DNA of 64,000 bases from Purshia tridentata (Eukaryota > Streptophyta > Magnoliopsida > Rosales > Rosaceae), in assembly GCA_003254885.1 (NCBI GenBank), contig QANT01006746.1:62001-126000 (forward strand), in the 5' to 3' direction. The translations under genes and the position numbers were made by a program. Below the pieces are notes generated by a model. The model did no database searches, had not been told where the DNA came from, and saw only the letters and a list, made by a program, of their open reading frames with translations. Within the stretch, counting starts at the first letter, position 1; each line of letters starts with the position of its first letter. Shown piece after piece: positions 11,726 through 23,693 of the stretch.

Positions 11726-14038
11726 TTCGGTGAGACGACTAATGTATATTTATGTTAATAAAATGTTTCAAATGAAACAGGTATTTATCACACCACTTGT
11801 TCTGTTTTTTTATTGTAATTGTTTGTCTGAAATGTTATGAACCAGAGGAGCAGCTTTTGCTCCAATTGTGATATATGTGTATTGGGATGTTTGATGTATT
11901 GATAAATAATACTAATATCCTCAATTAAGCTTAATTATTTTATCCTATTTCAATGAGAAAGGCATAATTCTTTTCAAGTACACTGAGTGCTTCTTCTTTG
12001 GTACGCTAGCAATTCTCGAACTGCTACACTTACTTTTCATATATACAATTGTGGACTGATCATAAAGTGTCGTATTTCTATGCTTCTTTATCATTGTTGG
12101 TTTCCTGAGTGATCCGTACATTTTCTGTGAGAACATTTTTCTGTTCAAGTTCTTAATCTTCAGCAAATTTTCAACTTCAGAGGAAGAATTACACTAATTT
12201 TCAGATGGGGACAAATAGAGTGGGCATATATATTAGCTTTCATGAGCAATGCCCCAAAGAACTACAGGTAAACTATGCAGTTTGGTTTGGTTAGAGCCAA
12301 ATCATTAGGAACAGACTGATGGGGTTCTTAGAAATCCTTGCTTTCAGTTTCTTTCTTTCACTTTTGAAAATGCATAGTTGAGCATCAGGTTCAGTTCCAA
12401 GTAGCTTTGAGCTCTCCTACGAAATATCAACTTCTGTTTTTGTGTTCCTGGCTGTTCCATCTCCTTGAGTTTCCATGGTTGGTTCTTGGTCTTTCAAATG
12501 TCCTAGTATTTTGTTTTTTTCTGTTGGTTGATTTAAACCTTGGTGAAATATATACTCACTAGGTGGGAACATTTGTGGATGCGAAGTCATATCTTTTTTC
12601 TATATATAATATGCTAAGCGATGTAAAGTCATTCCTATTTGGCTGGATTCTGGATACAAAGTCATTCTCTTGGTTAATTGGTTGGATTCTGAATCTCAAC
12701 CTCCTCCTCCTACCCCACCCTTCCAGAAATAGAGGGCAGAGCTATAATTGGAAGTAGATAATTGATTGTCATTTTCTGAAATTAAGGTTTAATTGTGTAA
12801 TTAGGTGCACTCTTAAGTCCTAAACCGCTGTTAAGCGACATGGAGAAGTGCTTATCACATTGATTCTTGAGAAATGCAAATGTCACTTTAAAAACTGTCT
12901 TTTGTCATAGGTTGTGCAAGTTAAAACAACTCATTCACCTTATGTTACTATTTGGGAAACTCATACAATACAAACTTGTATTTATCTCTATGGATCCACG
13001 CTTTTATGCCCACTCACATGTGTTCTTGCACACACTCAAAGAGTGTTATAAACTTGTAATTTTTAGCTAGAGATTATTTGAGAAAAAGTCTGTATCATAT
13101 AGGCCCTTGGTGCCTTGTTCATCTTCCACTCTTTCTACTCCTCCAATCATCCCACTTTTAATAGGTTTCCAAACCAAGAAGATATGCATTAACTATTGCA
13201 ACAAATCAAGCTTCAAAAACTTTTCATTTACTTTTAGTTTCATTTTCTACAATTTTTTATGCTTTCAAAACCTCACAAGCAGAGATAAACTTTTGTGAGG
13301 TTATTCTTGTCCCACACAAAAGTTTCTGTTCCAAGTTATTTTCTGCGTGGGTTACTTTTAATATGTTGCTGGTATGTAATTGGGCTTTGATCTGATAGCC
13401 CAAGAAAGCTCCATTGCTAAGATTACTTAGCTTAAGGCTTAGGCCTGCCAATTACTTGCTGTCAACTCCAGACCCAAACGCACTTTTTAGGCCCCCAATG
13501 CTATTGGTTGAGAGCATTTGACCCGCATTAGGATTAAAGTCCTCACATAAAAAATAACTAAAGTCCTTATATGCATCGAGAGTTAAAGAGACTAAAGTTT
13601 TGATAATAAAAAAAAAAAAAAAAATAATCATAACTCGTCTGACAGTTATCTAAACAATATCTCTAGAAAAAGTTGTCGGATATAATTTATATGACTAAAT
13701 GATATGTTGATATGGTATATTATTTATAGTTTAAGATTTTAAAAATTAATATTTATACATTCATTATAATTTAAAGAGATTGGTCACATATAATAATTTG
13801 AGTACATATTCTCCTAATAAGGTGGGACTACTAAGAGTCTTTAACATAATATATATTTTATAGAACATCCTCTCATAATAAGATGGACACAATATATTAT
13901 GGCTCTTAATTTATTATGAAAAGATGCCCCATAAAACATATTGCAATTTGCATCAGAAGAATCTCATCTGATACAATTATAGTTTGAAAAAAAATGATGC
14001 AATAATAATTTGAGTTGGAGTGGGGGAGTGCCGAGTGA

Positions 14039-14084
14039 GAAAACATAGCATCTTTTTTTTTTTTTGGCCCACGAAAATATAGCA
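14039..14084. mobile_element. Tiny poly(T) insertion with 12-bp near-perfect target duplication
   Basis: GAAAACATAGCA at 14039-14050 recurs as GAAAATATAGCA at 14073-14084. The insert between them is TC, a T run and GGCCCAC. The layout matches the insertion at 5056-5103, whose insert also ends in T-run then TTGRCC. Confidence 0.45.
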
Positions 14085-14360
14085 ACTTATGTTACATTTA
14101 AATTCATTGTATATGGCCCATGTGGAACCTACTTCCGGTAATAATCTGCGGTCCGGATTCTGGAATAAAAATCGATGGGGACAGTAACAAAATAAGCGGT
14201 GCGTGGAAATTTTGAGTCCCTTGATGCTTTTACAGTGAAAGCCAAAAACGTTACGCAACTTGGTTTTGGAAGATATAGAAAAAGAACATGAAAATTGCGT
14301 GAGAGCTCAGAAAACATGGAAAAAGCTGGGAAGCACTGAGCCGCCACGCGGCCCACTTTG

Positions 14361-14448
14361 ATTTCGCGGGATTCAAATATTTTTAGCGCGAAAATGAATA
14401 ATCTAAAATTTTAGGTTTGCCTAAAGAAAGAGTAGGTTCCCGCCAAAA
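14361..14448. promoter_or_regulatory. Cluster of three E2F-type motifs with no assigned gene
   Basis: Matches to the TTTSSCGS or closely related E2F/DP consensus: TTTCGCGG within 14362-14369, TTTTCGCGC on the minus strand (14386-14394) and TTTTGGCGGGAA on the minus strand (14437-14448). Three in 90 bp is dense for AT-rich DNA. Neither flank shows a reading frame that I recognise. Confidence 0.45.
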
Positions 14449-17400
14449 GTAACGGGCAGCCCGGGCAGGGCAGCAAAGTGGGTTGGGTTGGGTCCTCCGT
14501 CTGGGACATTGGGGTGGGCTAAAACCGCGTAAAACAAAAGTCAGCTTGTGAGGGCCAAAGAAAGGCCAAAGGGAACGAAATTCGATAAAAATATAAATTA
14601 ATTAATTAAATAATGGGCATATATGGTATTAATTCTAATTGTAAAATGTGGGGAAAGGAAAGTTTAAAGTTTTAACGTTATTATTCCAACATTAGAATTT
14701 TCATTGTCTTAGGATTCCTTGGGAGGCCCATGTGTAGTTGTGTACGTGTCTGACTCACTCTACCACCTTTCTTCTTCATCCATTGGATTCCTTCCCAATC
14801 CCACTTGTTTAATTAATTAATTACCCAAATATCTAATCTCTCATTTCTCTTTCATTTAATACCACTAACTCTAAAGTCTAAGCCTATCCTCCAATTATAT
14901 CCCCTCTAAAGTCTAAACCCATCTCTCTCTCTCTCTCATATTCATGCAGTGCAGTGCAGCCTATGTACTAGACTGTGGAAGCATCATATATGATATTTAT
15001 ATATATATGGTGATCAGTGCTAATTAACTGTGCTATAGATGTTTAATCCACATGGGTAATGTATTTCTTAACTTAGCTTAAATGGAACATGATGAACATC
15101 TATCTCATAATATTGGAGAAATTTGTCATACTATGCATGTATTAATTAGTATTACTCTTATTATTCTTATATTAGTACAGCACTGGATAACTAGCTATTA
15201 ATTAGCTAATTTGATTAATTTGAATTTGATTAACAAACTTGCTATTTATCAATAGATTTCAAAGAACTGATCAAATCAACTTTTAAATAACATCCTAGTG
15301 ACAAGGTTCATGCATGGAACAGTTATCCTCTATGCCCATAAACTAATAATTAAAATGAAAAACACTGTTATATATGCATCACTATGTATCCTACAGTACT
15401 GGGGATGCTGCTTAATTAGCAGTCAGCACTAGTAGTCACATGTACATGGGGTTAATGGCATTATAACACTCTTCTTTATGTTAATATATTCTGATGCAAA
15501 ACAACACTAGTTTTGTTTATCCAATTTGACATCATGGTTAGCCCAGCATTAGCTTAAAGCCACCAGATACAAGTACACCAATTAATTATTTTGCTGATCA
15601 CGATTCACGGGTCAAAATCTCTCTCTATTTTGACCATGATGAGTAGGAGTGTGGCTGGGTAGACTTGAAAGTGAATTTGAATTGAAGGATGTATCAAATC
15701 CTATATAAATCAGTTGGATTTGAGTGAGAAGTAAAAAGGGTCATTCACTTTAATGCAATTGAAATGTATATATATATTGGAATGATATATGCAAATTTAC
15801 TGTTGTCTTCTTCAAAAGAGACAGTCTATTTTGATTCACACAGACAACAAATTAAGGACTTAATAGCCCGGAAGGACATGCTTACAGATATTTTCAATGA
15901 GGACAAACACAAGCCCTTCATCAGGTTCCATCTCAGATTTGCCAATTGTCGTTTGAAAAGGAATACCAAAGGAAATGACAAGGACTGTTTTCTTTGAGAC
16001 TCTGACCAGTGTCAATTACGTGCAATTAATTTGCTACATATATATTGAAAATTTGAAAAGGCACATTGATTGATTCTACTGAATCAGATTAGTACATGCT
16101 AATCGAGGCTTAATGTTCACTCTGCTTTCATTATATTAATCACTCTGGAATAAGTTATTGGTGCTGGTGTGGGATACCAAATGAAAACAGAGTGAGTTAT
16201 GCAGATGATACTTTCATTATTCAATGTAAAGTGGTTAATTAATTAATAGACCCTTTTTATATGATAAATAGTCAATTATGTCACAAATTTTAACTACAAA
16301 AAAACCCATATAGAAATTTTCTGGAGAGTATATGCAATCAATTATATTATCTCTGGAATATCTAATATAAAATATTGAGCCAGAGAGAAAAAAAAAGGGA
16401 GAAACGGAAAGTCAAAACAACCTGACCTTCTCATTAAGAAATTCTAAAAATAATCCACTTCATGTGGTATCCTAAGTCTAACTGCGCCTCTAAAGGCTCA
16501 CGTACTGTTGCTTATCCAAATCCAAAGTGACCCCAATCTGACAAAATAGGACATTAATTTTTACTACAACTTTGCTCTGTACACTCTCTTTAAAGCCAAA
16601 ACCCTAAAAGGATCCTAATCCCTAGTCATTTGTTTACTATGCATTATATGCAAAGAGAACATTAGAGAATTAGATTAGATAAATTGAGCTCCCCACTGTC
16701 ACCTTTCAAACAAAACCCTCGATCGTGCACATAAACAACTGGATGGTTTGGTGCATGATAAGCATGCCCAAATCTTATCCACAAAAAAATCAATTTGGCA
16801 TATAACAAAGAGACACCACATTTACAAGTTGTCTTTGTCACAAAGTGCTTAAAACGTTTAACTTGAAGCTATATACCAAACAAGCCCTCCAACCCCACAT
16901 AGGATTCTAATCTATCACCTTATATTGTATTGTGTTTTGTCCTTTTGAGTTTTGACAATCAAAGAAGCATATTGCACTGAACTTGGCTTTGCCATAGAGT
17001 CGAGGTGAGGTGGGTCATAATGATGTGAGTGGGGCATAAGGAAGATTAAAGAGGGCTTGGCAGAGCATGGAAAAAAGGTACTTGAGCTAATAAGACTATA
17101 AGGTATTTGTCACAGTCAATCAATTGTGAAGCAGCATCCGTGCATCATATATCTAAGCCATGAAAAGGATTTACTTTTTCATTTGTTACCCCAACTTTTG
17201 GGTTTTTAGCTACTACCTAGACATTGACTAGTGTATCAACCCCTTATGCTTGCACATAAACTACAGTCTACACGTGTGTTTGTGTATGGAGACTTGATGA
17301 CCAAGCGAAGAGGAAGAAATTGGAGGCAGGGGCTCATCTTCTAGTCAACATGTCCCTGCTCAATTGCTAATGACTTATTCGTTCTTGGGGAAAAGAAGAG

Positions 17401-18179
17401 TTACAACTACCCTAAATAGTGAGAGAGAGTGAGAAAAATAATTAAGATTAGACTAAGTTAACTTAAGGGTTACAATTATTTTCAATAAAAAAAAAGTGAG
17501 GGGAGAGAGAGTTGATGAATGGAGCAAAGAATTATAGGGCAAAGAATCTTGATCAGTGATGCAGAGCAGAGATGTGATGTGGGGGAGTAAATGAAGGTCC
17601 TCTGGCAACACTTATTTCAGTGCTACAAAATTCCATATCGATGAAAACCAGTGAGAGAGATCACTACTAGTACTCTCTGATTGTGCCAGCCATGTTTTAA
17701 CAATCTCAAAATTAACAGTGTCATAAGTTTATATAATTTCACTTCCATCGCATCATATAACTTAAGTTATATCAACAATTTTCTCAATATTTGTATGATA
17801 TTTCTCTTTTTTATAAGTGTCCAATGTCCATTCAAAATTTTCATACTTCTACAATTTAATTTAATTTTCATCTTTTCTATATCGATATTTGACAAGTATG
17901 TTTGTCTCTCTATCTTACTAATCTTTTCCGCATAATATAAAATAATCATTGTCCACTTACTTATCTTCTCCATTTTCCATTCGTACTAACACACTAATAA
18001 ACTCAAGTACTCATGCAAAGATTTATGCAACCTTGCTTGAGTAAAACGTCATACATAAACCAGAATATCCATTTACATAATTTCAACATCTTTGTGCACA
18101 GAGAGAACACAGGCCTTTATGGACCAGCCATGCTTACCTTAATAACACTGATAAATGAACAAAAGCAAAGCAGCAAACA

Positions 18180-18229
18180 ACAAGCAGTGCTATTAAATTT
18201 CCAAAGTAAAAAAAAAAAAAACAAGCAGT
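18180..18229. mobile_element. Tiny poly(A)-tailed insertion with 9-bp target duplication
   Basis: ACAAGCAGT at 18180-18188 is repeated at 18221-18229. Between them are about 20 unique bases and a run of 13 A, consistent with a retroposed fragment in forward orientation. It lies about 315 bp downstream of the SMR gene stop. Confidence 0.5.
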
Positions 18230-18543
18230 ACTGCTACTAATTCAATATTCCATTCCAAGTTCCAAGACAGGCCAAAATATCCACTAAAGCTAAAAACTTG
18301 TCAAAGATAATAATATGATCTCTTCTATTCACTAAGCGAAAAACTTAACCTAAACTGGAATACCCATTACATAAAGATATCATATCTGAATTTGTACAAC
18401 ATCAGCTCCTCTCTGCTTCTACTGATAACAGAGAAGATAGATAGTAACATACATAAAAGGGTAAAATTAAAAATAGATAAAAACACAACAAAACTCCTAA
18501 TCTCAGCTCTAATTTTCTTTTTCCCTGGTAGCCTAATCTTAAC

Positions 18544-18870
18544 TCAGTTTGCTTTCTCCACATGGAGTTTGAATACTGTTTCCAAATCGGGTGGGGTGAA
18601 GAACTCCCTCACACCATGGAAGTTGCATCTTGAAGAAGGTCGGCGCTTTCTTGGCGCTGGCGGGCACGAAAATTTCTCTGGTATTCTGGCTTCTTTGGCT
18701 GTTGGGGTTGTTGAACATGCCTCTTCGTCACATACTTCTTCGCTTTCTTTACCTCTTGGTTTTGTCTTTATCGGCTTCAATGAGTTTCGTACTGAGAGTC
18801 CGGCGATTACCCACTTCTTGCCTTCGGATTCTAGGCCTCCATCCCCTTGTGACTTTTTTGAAAAACCCAT
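18544..18870 (-). CDS. SMR6: SIAMESE-RELATED cyclin-dependent kinase inhibitor (SMR6-like)
   Basis: Single exon, 108 residues, minus strand. SMR proteins are plant CDK inhibitors that restrain the cell cycle and promote endoreduplication. Visible family blocks: [18 protein letters not shown] (residues 17-34), [14 protein letters not shown] with a Thr-Pro CDK-type phosphosite (53-66), the [10 protein letters not shown] core (69-78) and the [14 protein letters not shown] motif (87-100). The combination matches SMR6 as I remember it. The ATG at 18870 (MGFSKKSQ) is chosen because SMR6 homologues start there; the frame stays open upstream to an ATG at 18987, but those 39 codons look like leader. 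E2F-type sites and a TATA-like box lie upstream. Confidence 0.93.
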   Translation of the reverse strand: MGFSKKSQGDGGLESEGKKWVIAGLSVRNSLKPIKTKPRGKESEEVCDEEACSTTPTAKEARIPEKFSCPPAPRKRRPSSRCNFHGVREFFTPPDLETVFKLHVEKAN

Positions 18871-19361
18871 CTCTACTTTAAAAACCACCACAACAGAAGC
18901 TTTTTTTTCAGCAAGAACCAAACCCAGGAAAGAAAGTACTCTTTTTGTTGATTCAAACCAGCCAAAATAGAACAAACACAGAACCAAAGTGAAGCAAAAG
19001 GTGGGTTTTGATTTACGAATCAGAACAAATCAAGAGAAACTGCAAGGAATCCGAATGATGCAAGAAAAAAAATATGGTTTTTGGTCTGAGAATCAGAACA
19101 AACCAAGAAAACCAACTAAGGGAATCACAGAGGGGAAGAAAGATGAGAGAGGAGGGAATAAGAGCAAAGGGTCTTTGCTTCTTTTCTTTGTGAAACTAGT
19201 TTTTGAGGCGGCTGGAGAAAGCAGAGAGAAAGAGAGGGAAAGAAGACGGTTTGAGAAAAAGGAATGGGAGAGAGGGCTTGGCTTGGCTTTGAATTAATGG
19301 TGAAAGAAATAATTTTTGAGAGAAAATAAATACGAAAGAGCTTGTGTAGAGGAATAAGAGG

Positions 19362-19370
19362 TATATATAT
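19362..19370 (-). promoter_or_regulatory. TATA-like box of the SMR6-like gene
   Basis: TATATATAT about 490 bp upstream of the SMR start codon in minus orientation, between the coding region and the E2F-type motifs. Its position would give a leader of roughly 450 bp. No transcript evidence supports it. Confidence 0.4.
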
Positions 19371-19506
19371 TGATTGACGGTGTCCACACCCATTTTGCCA
19401 AAAAGTTAAAAAAAGCCTAATCAGAGTGACCATTGGGCAAGAGATTTGAGAGAGAGAGAGAGCTGCCCGAAATATATTGCGGGCAGCCGAAACCGAGTGA
19501 AATGAG

Positions 19507-19556
19507 TTTTGGCGCCAAAATTTGAGGTTTGGTTGGCAACGGCTCTTTTTCCCGCC
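19507..19556 (-). promoter_or_regulatory. Two E2F-type sites upstream of the SMR6-like gene
   Basis: TTTTGGCGCCAAAA at 19507-19520 is a perfect 14-bp palindrome that contains the E2F consensus TTTGGCGC on both strands. A second consensus, TTTCCCGCC, lies at 19548-19556. Both are about 140-190 bp upstream of the TATA-like box, in proximal-promoter range for the minus-strand SMR gene. The plus-strand direction has no gene nearby. Confidence 0.65.
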
Positions 19557-20357
19557 TTCAGTATTAACTTTGGATTCCGATTGTACCCTTGTGTAGAATT
19601 ATTATTTTCTGGGGACTGATGCTCTGCCAGTCAGGAGGGCACAATCACCGGCATAAGAAACGACGTCGTATACGGTATGATCACTGTACTGTTGGCTTGT
19701 TCTGGCCAACCAGGGCCTGGCCCAAACTTAGCAAGGCAGCATTATTGAGCTTAAGTAAGCTATTGCAACAATAGCTAGCTGTATTATATAGTCAAGGCCC
19801 AGAAAGGAACAGAAATATAAGATATTATTACCCGAGTGATTCACTAGAGAAATATTGAGCAATTTCAGATAAATATTGTAGAATCTATGTAGGGCCCACC
19901 TTGTGTGAGAGAGTTCAAGAAAAATTGCATTCAGATCATATTTTTCAGTATAATACTCTCTTCTCGTATATATTAAGAATCAACCTAATTAATCATTTGT
20001 ATTCACTATATAATAATAGAAATATGTTATTTTGTGGAACTGTTTGAGAATAAAACATTATATTTGTTACAATAGGGTAAGACTTGAGTCACACCTAGGT
20101 CATTCCATTTCTTAAAATACTTGTTTGGTAGTGAAAGTTTAAAATCAAAATTATTCTATAAAAAATTAACTTAATTAAAAATTATTTAGTTATATAATTG
20201 TTGTTAAATAAATAGTTTGATAAAAAAATTTATTATTATATGACAAATTGATTTTTAATTGAGTCAATTTTATAAAAAATAATCTATAATAAGTTATTTA
20301 AAATATAATATAACTAATTTCGATTCTGAATCTAGACTGCAAAACAACCTTGGCAGT

Positions 20358-20903
20358 TAGGGGTGGGCATCAACCCACCCACCACCATTTACCGCCCGAG
20401 CCGCCACACGTTTAGTCTTCACCTGATCCACCCAATAGTCAACGGCTCGGATTTGGGTTTCTTCCTTTACCGTCCATCACCACCCGTTTAACCGATTATG
20501 AATATAAGGAATAGGATGGATGTCTTTTACAAGAGTCAAGAGTTAGTAAAATTATTATCTATTTATATAATTACTTTATTCATCACTTTCCTCAGTTATG
20601 TTCTTTAAGAAACATTGTTTTTATATTTTAGAGAGAAGATAAGTCCTTTTTTATAGGTGAAATGGGGGTCATTAACATTATCCTAAGTATATACATAAAT
20701 GATTTGTTTCAATTTTGGGAGGTTGGCATGCATATAAACTCACCCTCACCCTCTTTAATTTCCATTATACCTAAATGGCTCACCCGCTACCGACCCGCTC
20801 CAACCCGCTCTCCGATTAACTTGCAACCGCCCCACCTATTGACTATATGAGTGGTGGCGGGTTGAGCTCCCACCCGACCCACCCCGCCCAGCGCCCACCC
20901 CTA
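20358..20903. mobile_element. hAT-type non-autonomous element (MITE), 546 bp
   Basis: Terminal inverted repeats TAGGGGTGGGC (left) and GCCCACCCCTA (right) match perfectly over 11 bp. The element is bracketed by an exact 8-bp target duplication, TTGGCAGT, at 20350-20357 and 20904-20911. An 8-bp duplication with a TAGGGGTG-type end is the hAT hallmark. The subterminal regions are rich in CCACCC/GGTGGG-type words, as in many hAT MITEs. No transposase reading frame is present, so it moved using a transposase from elsewhere. Confidence 0.93.
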
Positions 20904-21467
20904 TTGGCAGTGGTGTGACGTTGGTGACCCAAGCTTTGCTCGTTATAATATCAGCAAAGACTTTTTATGCAGCAGAATTCTAATGAGATACATGTGGGGT
21001 CCAATGGGCGGCAAGCCATCATAACCAGCCAATGGGAAAGCCCGTTTAAAATCAAAGCTGACATGGTGCCACGTAGGCTCGCTGTTTATCGTATATCAAC
21101 TACAAGTCCTTGAGAAAGTCTTGGATCCTTTAAGACAGTGTAGACACACACGCACTGGGCCCACTAAGACCATAGAAGATTAGAAGGCAGTGTCTGTGGG
21201 CCCATCATCTTCATAGTCTCATCTCATCTTTTAAAGGTACAGTGTACAGCCTTTGTTTTCCTTGGACGGTGCTGATCACATCACCCACCGTCGGCCCAAC
21301 ACTTAATGTCAGCCCTTTATCATATGATAAAATAATATTATTAATTATTAGAAATGAAATAATGTCATGCATATTATTTGATCTGGTTACTGGGACAGTC
21401 ACTTGGTGAATTGTGACTCGTGACATTAATTATATATTTCTGGTTGTGATGGATAAATGTATCATAT

Positions 21468-21661
21468 TCAAGAAGTACAATTTCGAAATTTGAAAATATA
21501 GAAATTTTAACATAATACCATATATTTTTTGTGAAAATTTCGACTGAAGTTTCGATGGAAATTTCAAGTTCAATTTACACAATCTTAAATAATATTTCTT
21601 CGAAATTTTTATGTAATTTGTCCTTTGCAATTTCTTTGAAACTCGAAATTTAACTTCTTGA
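21468..21661. mobile_element. MITE-like element with imperfect terminal inverted repeats, 194 bp
   Basis: The left end TCAAGAAGTACAATTTCG pairs with the reverse complement of the right end (TCAAGAAGTTAAATTTCG), and the match continues imperfectly for nearly 28 bp. The interior holds many GAAATTTC-type words and no coding frame. A clear target duplication was not resolved; a TA-type duplication is possible. Family not assigned. Confidence 0.5.
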
Positions 21662-23693
21662 TTATACCAAACTAACAAATTTTAAGAATTTTTTTTAAAA
21701 GGATGATAATGGGAAGGAAAATCGAATTTGAAACATTAACATTGGAATAAATACTTTTAACCACCGTAGTAGCAAGATTTTAAAAAATAAATCAAACTTG
21801 GAAATTATATAGATCATACAATTTCCACTGAAAAACTACATACTCATGCCAGCATACACCTTCAAGAAGTAGACAAATTACGAATTCATTTATTATTTCA
21901 AAGCAAGAAAATATATTGCATGCTGCATGCATATTCTGATCACCGAAAAGAAAATAGATCACCTTATTTTACAAAAACATAATTATTTTATTGAAAAGTA
22001 AGACCGAAGGTGCAATCACCTTTGCTTATCAAAATAGGGGCGGCGAGCAACGGCAATAATGCTTTATTTGGTCGGTTTTGATGGAGATTGTTTGTCTTGT
22101 AATTTTATGCTATTTTTCTGAGCTGCGTATATAGTGAGGTGAGACTTGAGAGTAAGTCTTAATAAAACTAAAGAAAATGTGTACGTATATACGCACAAAA
22201 TTAGGTATAGTATCTGAATTTAGAGCAATTTTATTTTGACACACAATTATTCATTCTAGCCTTGGACGGTGTACATGGCCATCAGCACCAATCATTCAAT
22301 TGGATGATGAACCAACTTGCCCATGCCAAGACCAAAAATTCCACATCAGCATAGCATGCTGCTTCTACAAAAGACCTTAAAGTGGGATTGAGACCTATAA
22401 AATAGAAATGTGAGAGATGTATAAATGAAATGCATGACCCAAGTGTTTTCACTTTTTTGTTTTGGAACAAAAAGGACAAATAGAAAAGGATATATTCAAA
22501 TTATAATTATAGGTGTGGGGGTAAATGTTGTTTAAATCTTTATCCAAGTTTACCAATAATTTCATTAACCTTAACATGAGACTGAGAGGCAAATTTTTCT
22601 AACATAAGAAAAAGAAAATAGAAAACCTTCAACTTATTATGATTACTAACAAAGCTTTTATATTCCTATTTGAGGTTGAGATTCAGTGAGATGGTTTTCT
22701 GGGACACCTAGCAGTGGCCAGTGGGACCCCCCACGCTTGCCAACATAGACCTTCACATATATTTCACATAATCTCCAAATGAGTCTTGTTTAAATATGAT
22801 TATGATTATCGTCATCTTGGAGAGAATATAGTGTTTGGACTCATTATAAAAGTAGCCAACTTGGAGCACCTGCAACATGCTTTTCATTCATATTTTTTAT
22901 ACTAATTCATTAGTTTAGACCACCTGAGCATCTTCCACATCCTGAAACTAAAGCTGGGCACCAAACCCAACTGCAACAAAAATGAAAGTTAAATTTCATG
23001 TTTGCATATCTAAAAACCATCATAGTGATCTGAATTTTTAAAACTTTTCTGCTCCTTAAATGTTTAGTTGGACTAAATTATAACTTAAAGTTAGTAGTTC
23101 AAGTAATTTTGGAATAAATTAAAGCCTATCAAAATCCATCTTGGGAAATATTTTCTGCAACAAATTATTCATATACATATAAATAGGAAAGGAGCTGTAA
23201 CCCCACATTCCACATTACACAAATCACAAAACAACTTAATTATATAGTGGTCTGACAAAAAGGAAATAGTTTTAAAAGTGTGGTAGCTTCTATCTGTAGG
23301 TGGGAACATCATAATCAATTTTAGCCCAAGAATAATTGATCTAATTGAATGGTGCAGTTTGTATAAAGCTGCATTAGACTACCAGGCCATGTGAGTGATC
23401 AATCAATAAGTAGGACCATTTCATTAGTGCTCAGCCAACTCATCCATACATGCATTAGAGCCAAAAACCAAGTGGCAATTTTGTCAGTTCCTGGCTGCTT
23501 TTACCAACATAATCATCAAGAGACTATTAAGTAATACAGATATCTGATGATCAACACACTCCACTTTAAGCTACAAGGATTGTCAACAGCAACACAGACA
23601 TAAAGCAAAGCTTGCATCCATGGATTCAACTTAAAGCTGCAAAACTTAAGCTAGCTTTTGGAGTTTGGATCAAAGCAAAGTTTCTTCATGCTA

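Larger units (their letters stand above)
11726..18543. other. Long gene-poor stretch, mostly AT-rich
   Basis: About 6.8 kb with no convincing coding region; the short reading frames (for example 15764-15997) show no family features. Items noted inside are an E2F-like cluster (14361-14448), two small poly(A)-tailed insertions (14039-14084 and 18180-18229) and a poly-A run near 13609-13625. A non-coding RNA cannot be excluded. Confidence 0.5.
18871..23693. other. Intergenic: SMR promoter side, MITEs, upstream region of the acidic-repeat gene
   Basis: No other coding gene recognised in 4.8 kb. It contains the SMR leader/promoter, the hAT MITE at 20358-20903 and a second MITE-like element at 21468-21661. 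From about 22500 it runs into the upstream region of the large acidic-protein gene. Confidence 0.5.

Noticed and set aside
15764-15997. 77-codon open frame in the gene-poor stretch
   Set aside because: The text does not resemble any family and has no supporting promoter or splice structure. It is close to the length expected by chance in this composition.
17543-17564. miR172-like string (AGAATCTTGAT followed by GATGCAG)
   Set aside because: Only the first 11 bases and a shifted end match the known miR172 sequence, and no complementary arm lies within precursor distance. The GCAGCATC text near 17133 is about 400 bp away and does not pair well.
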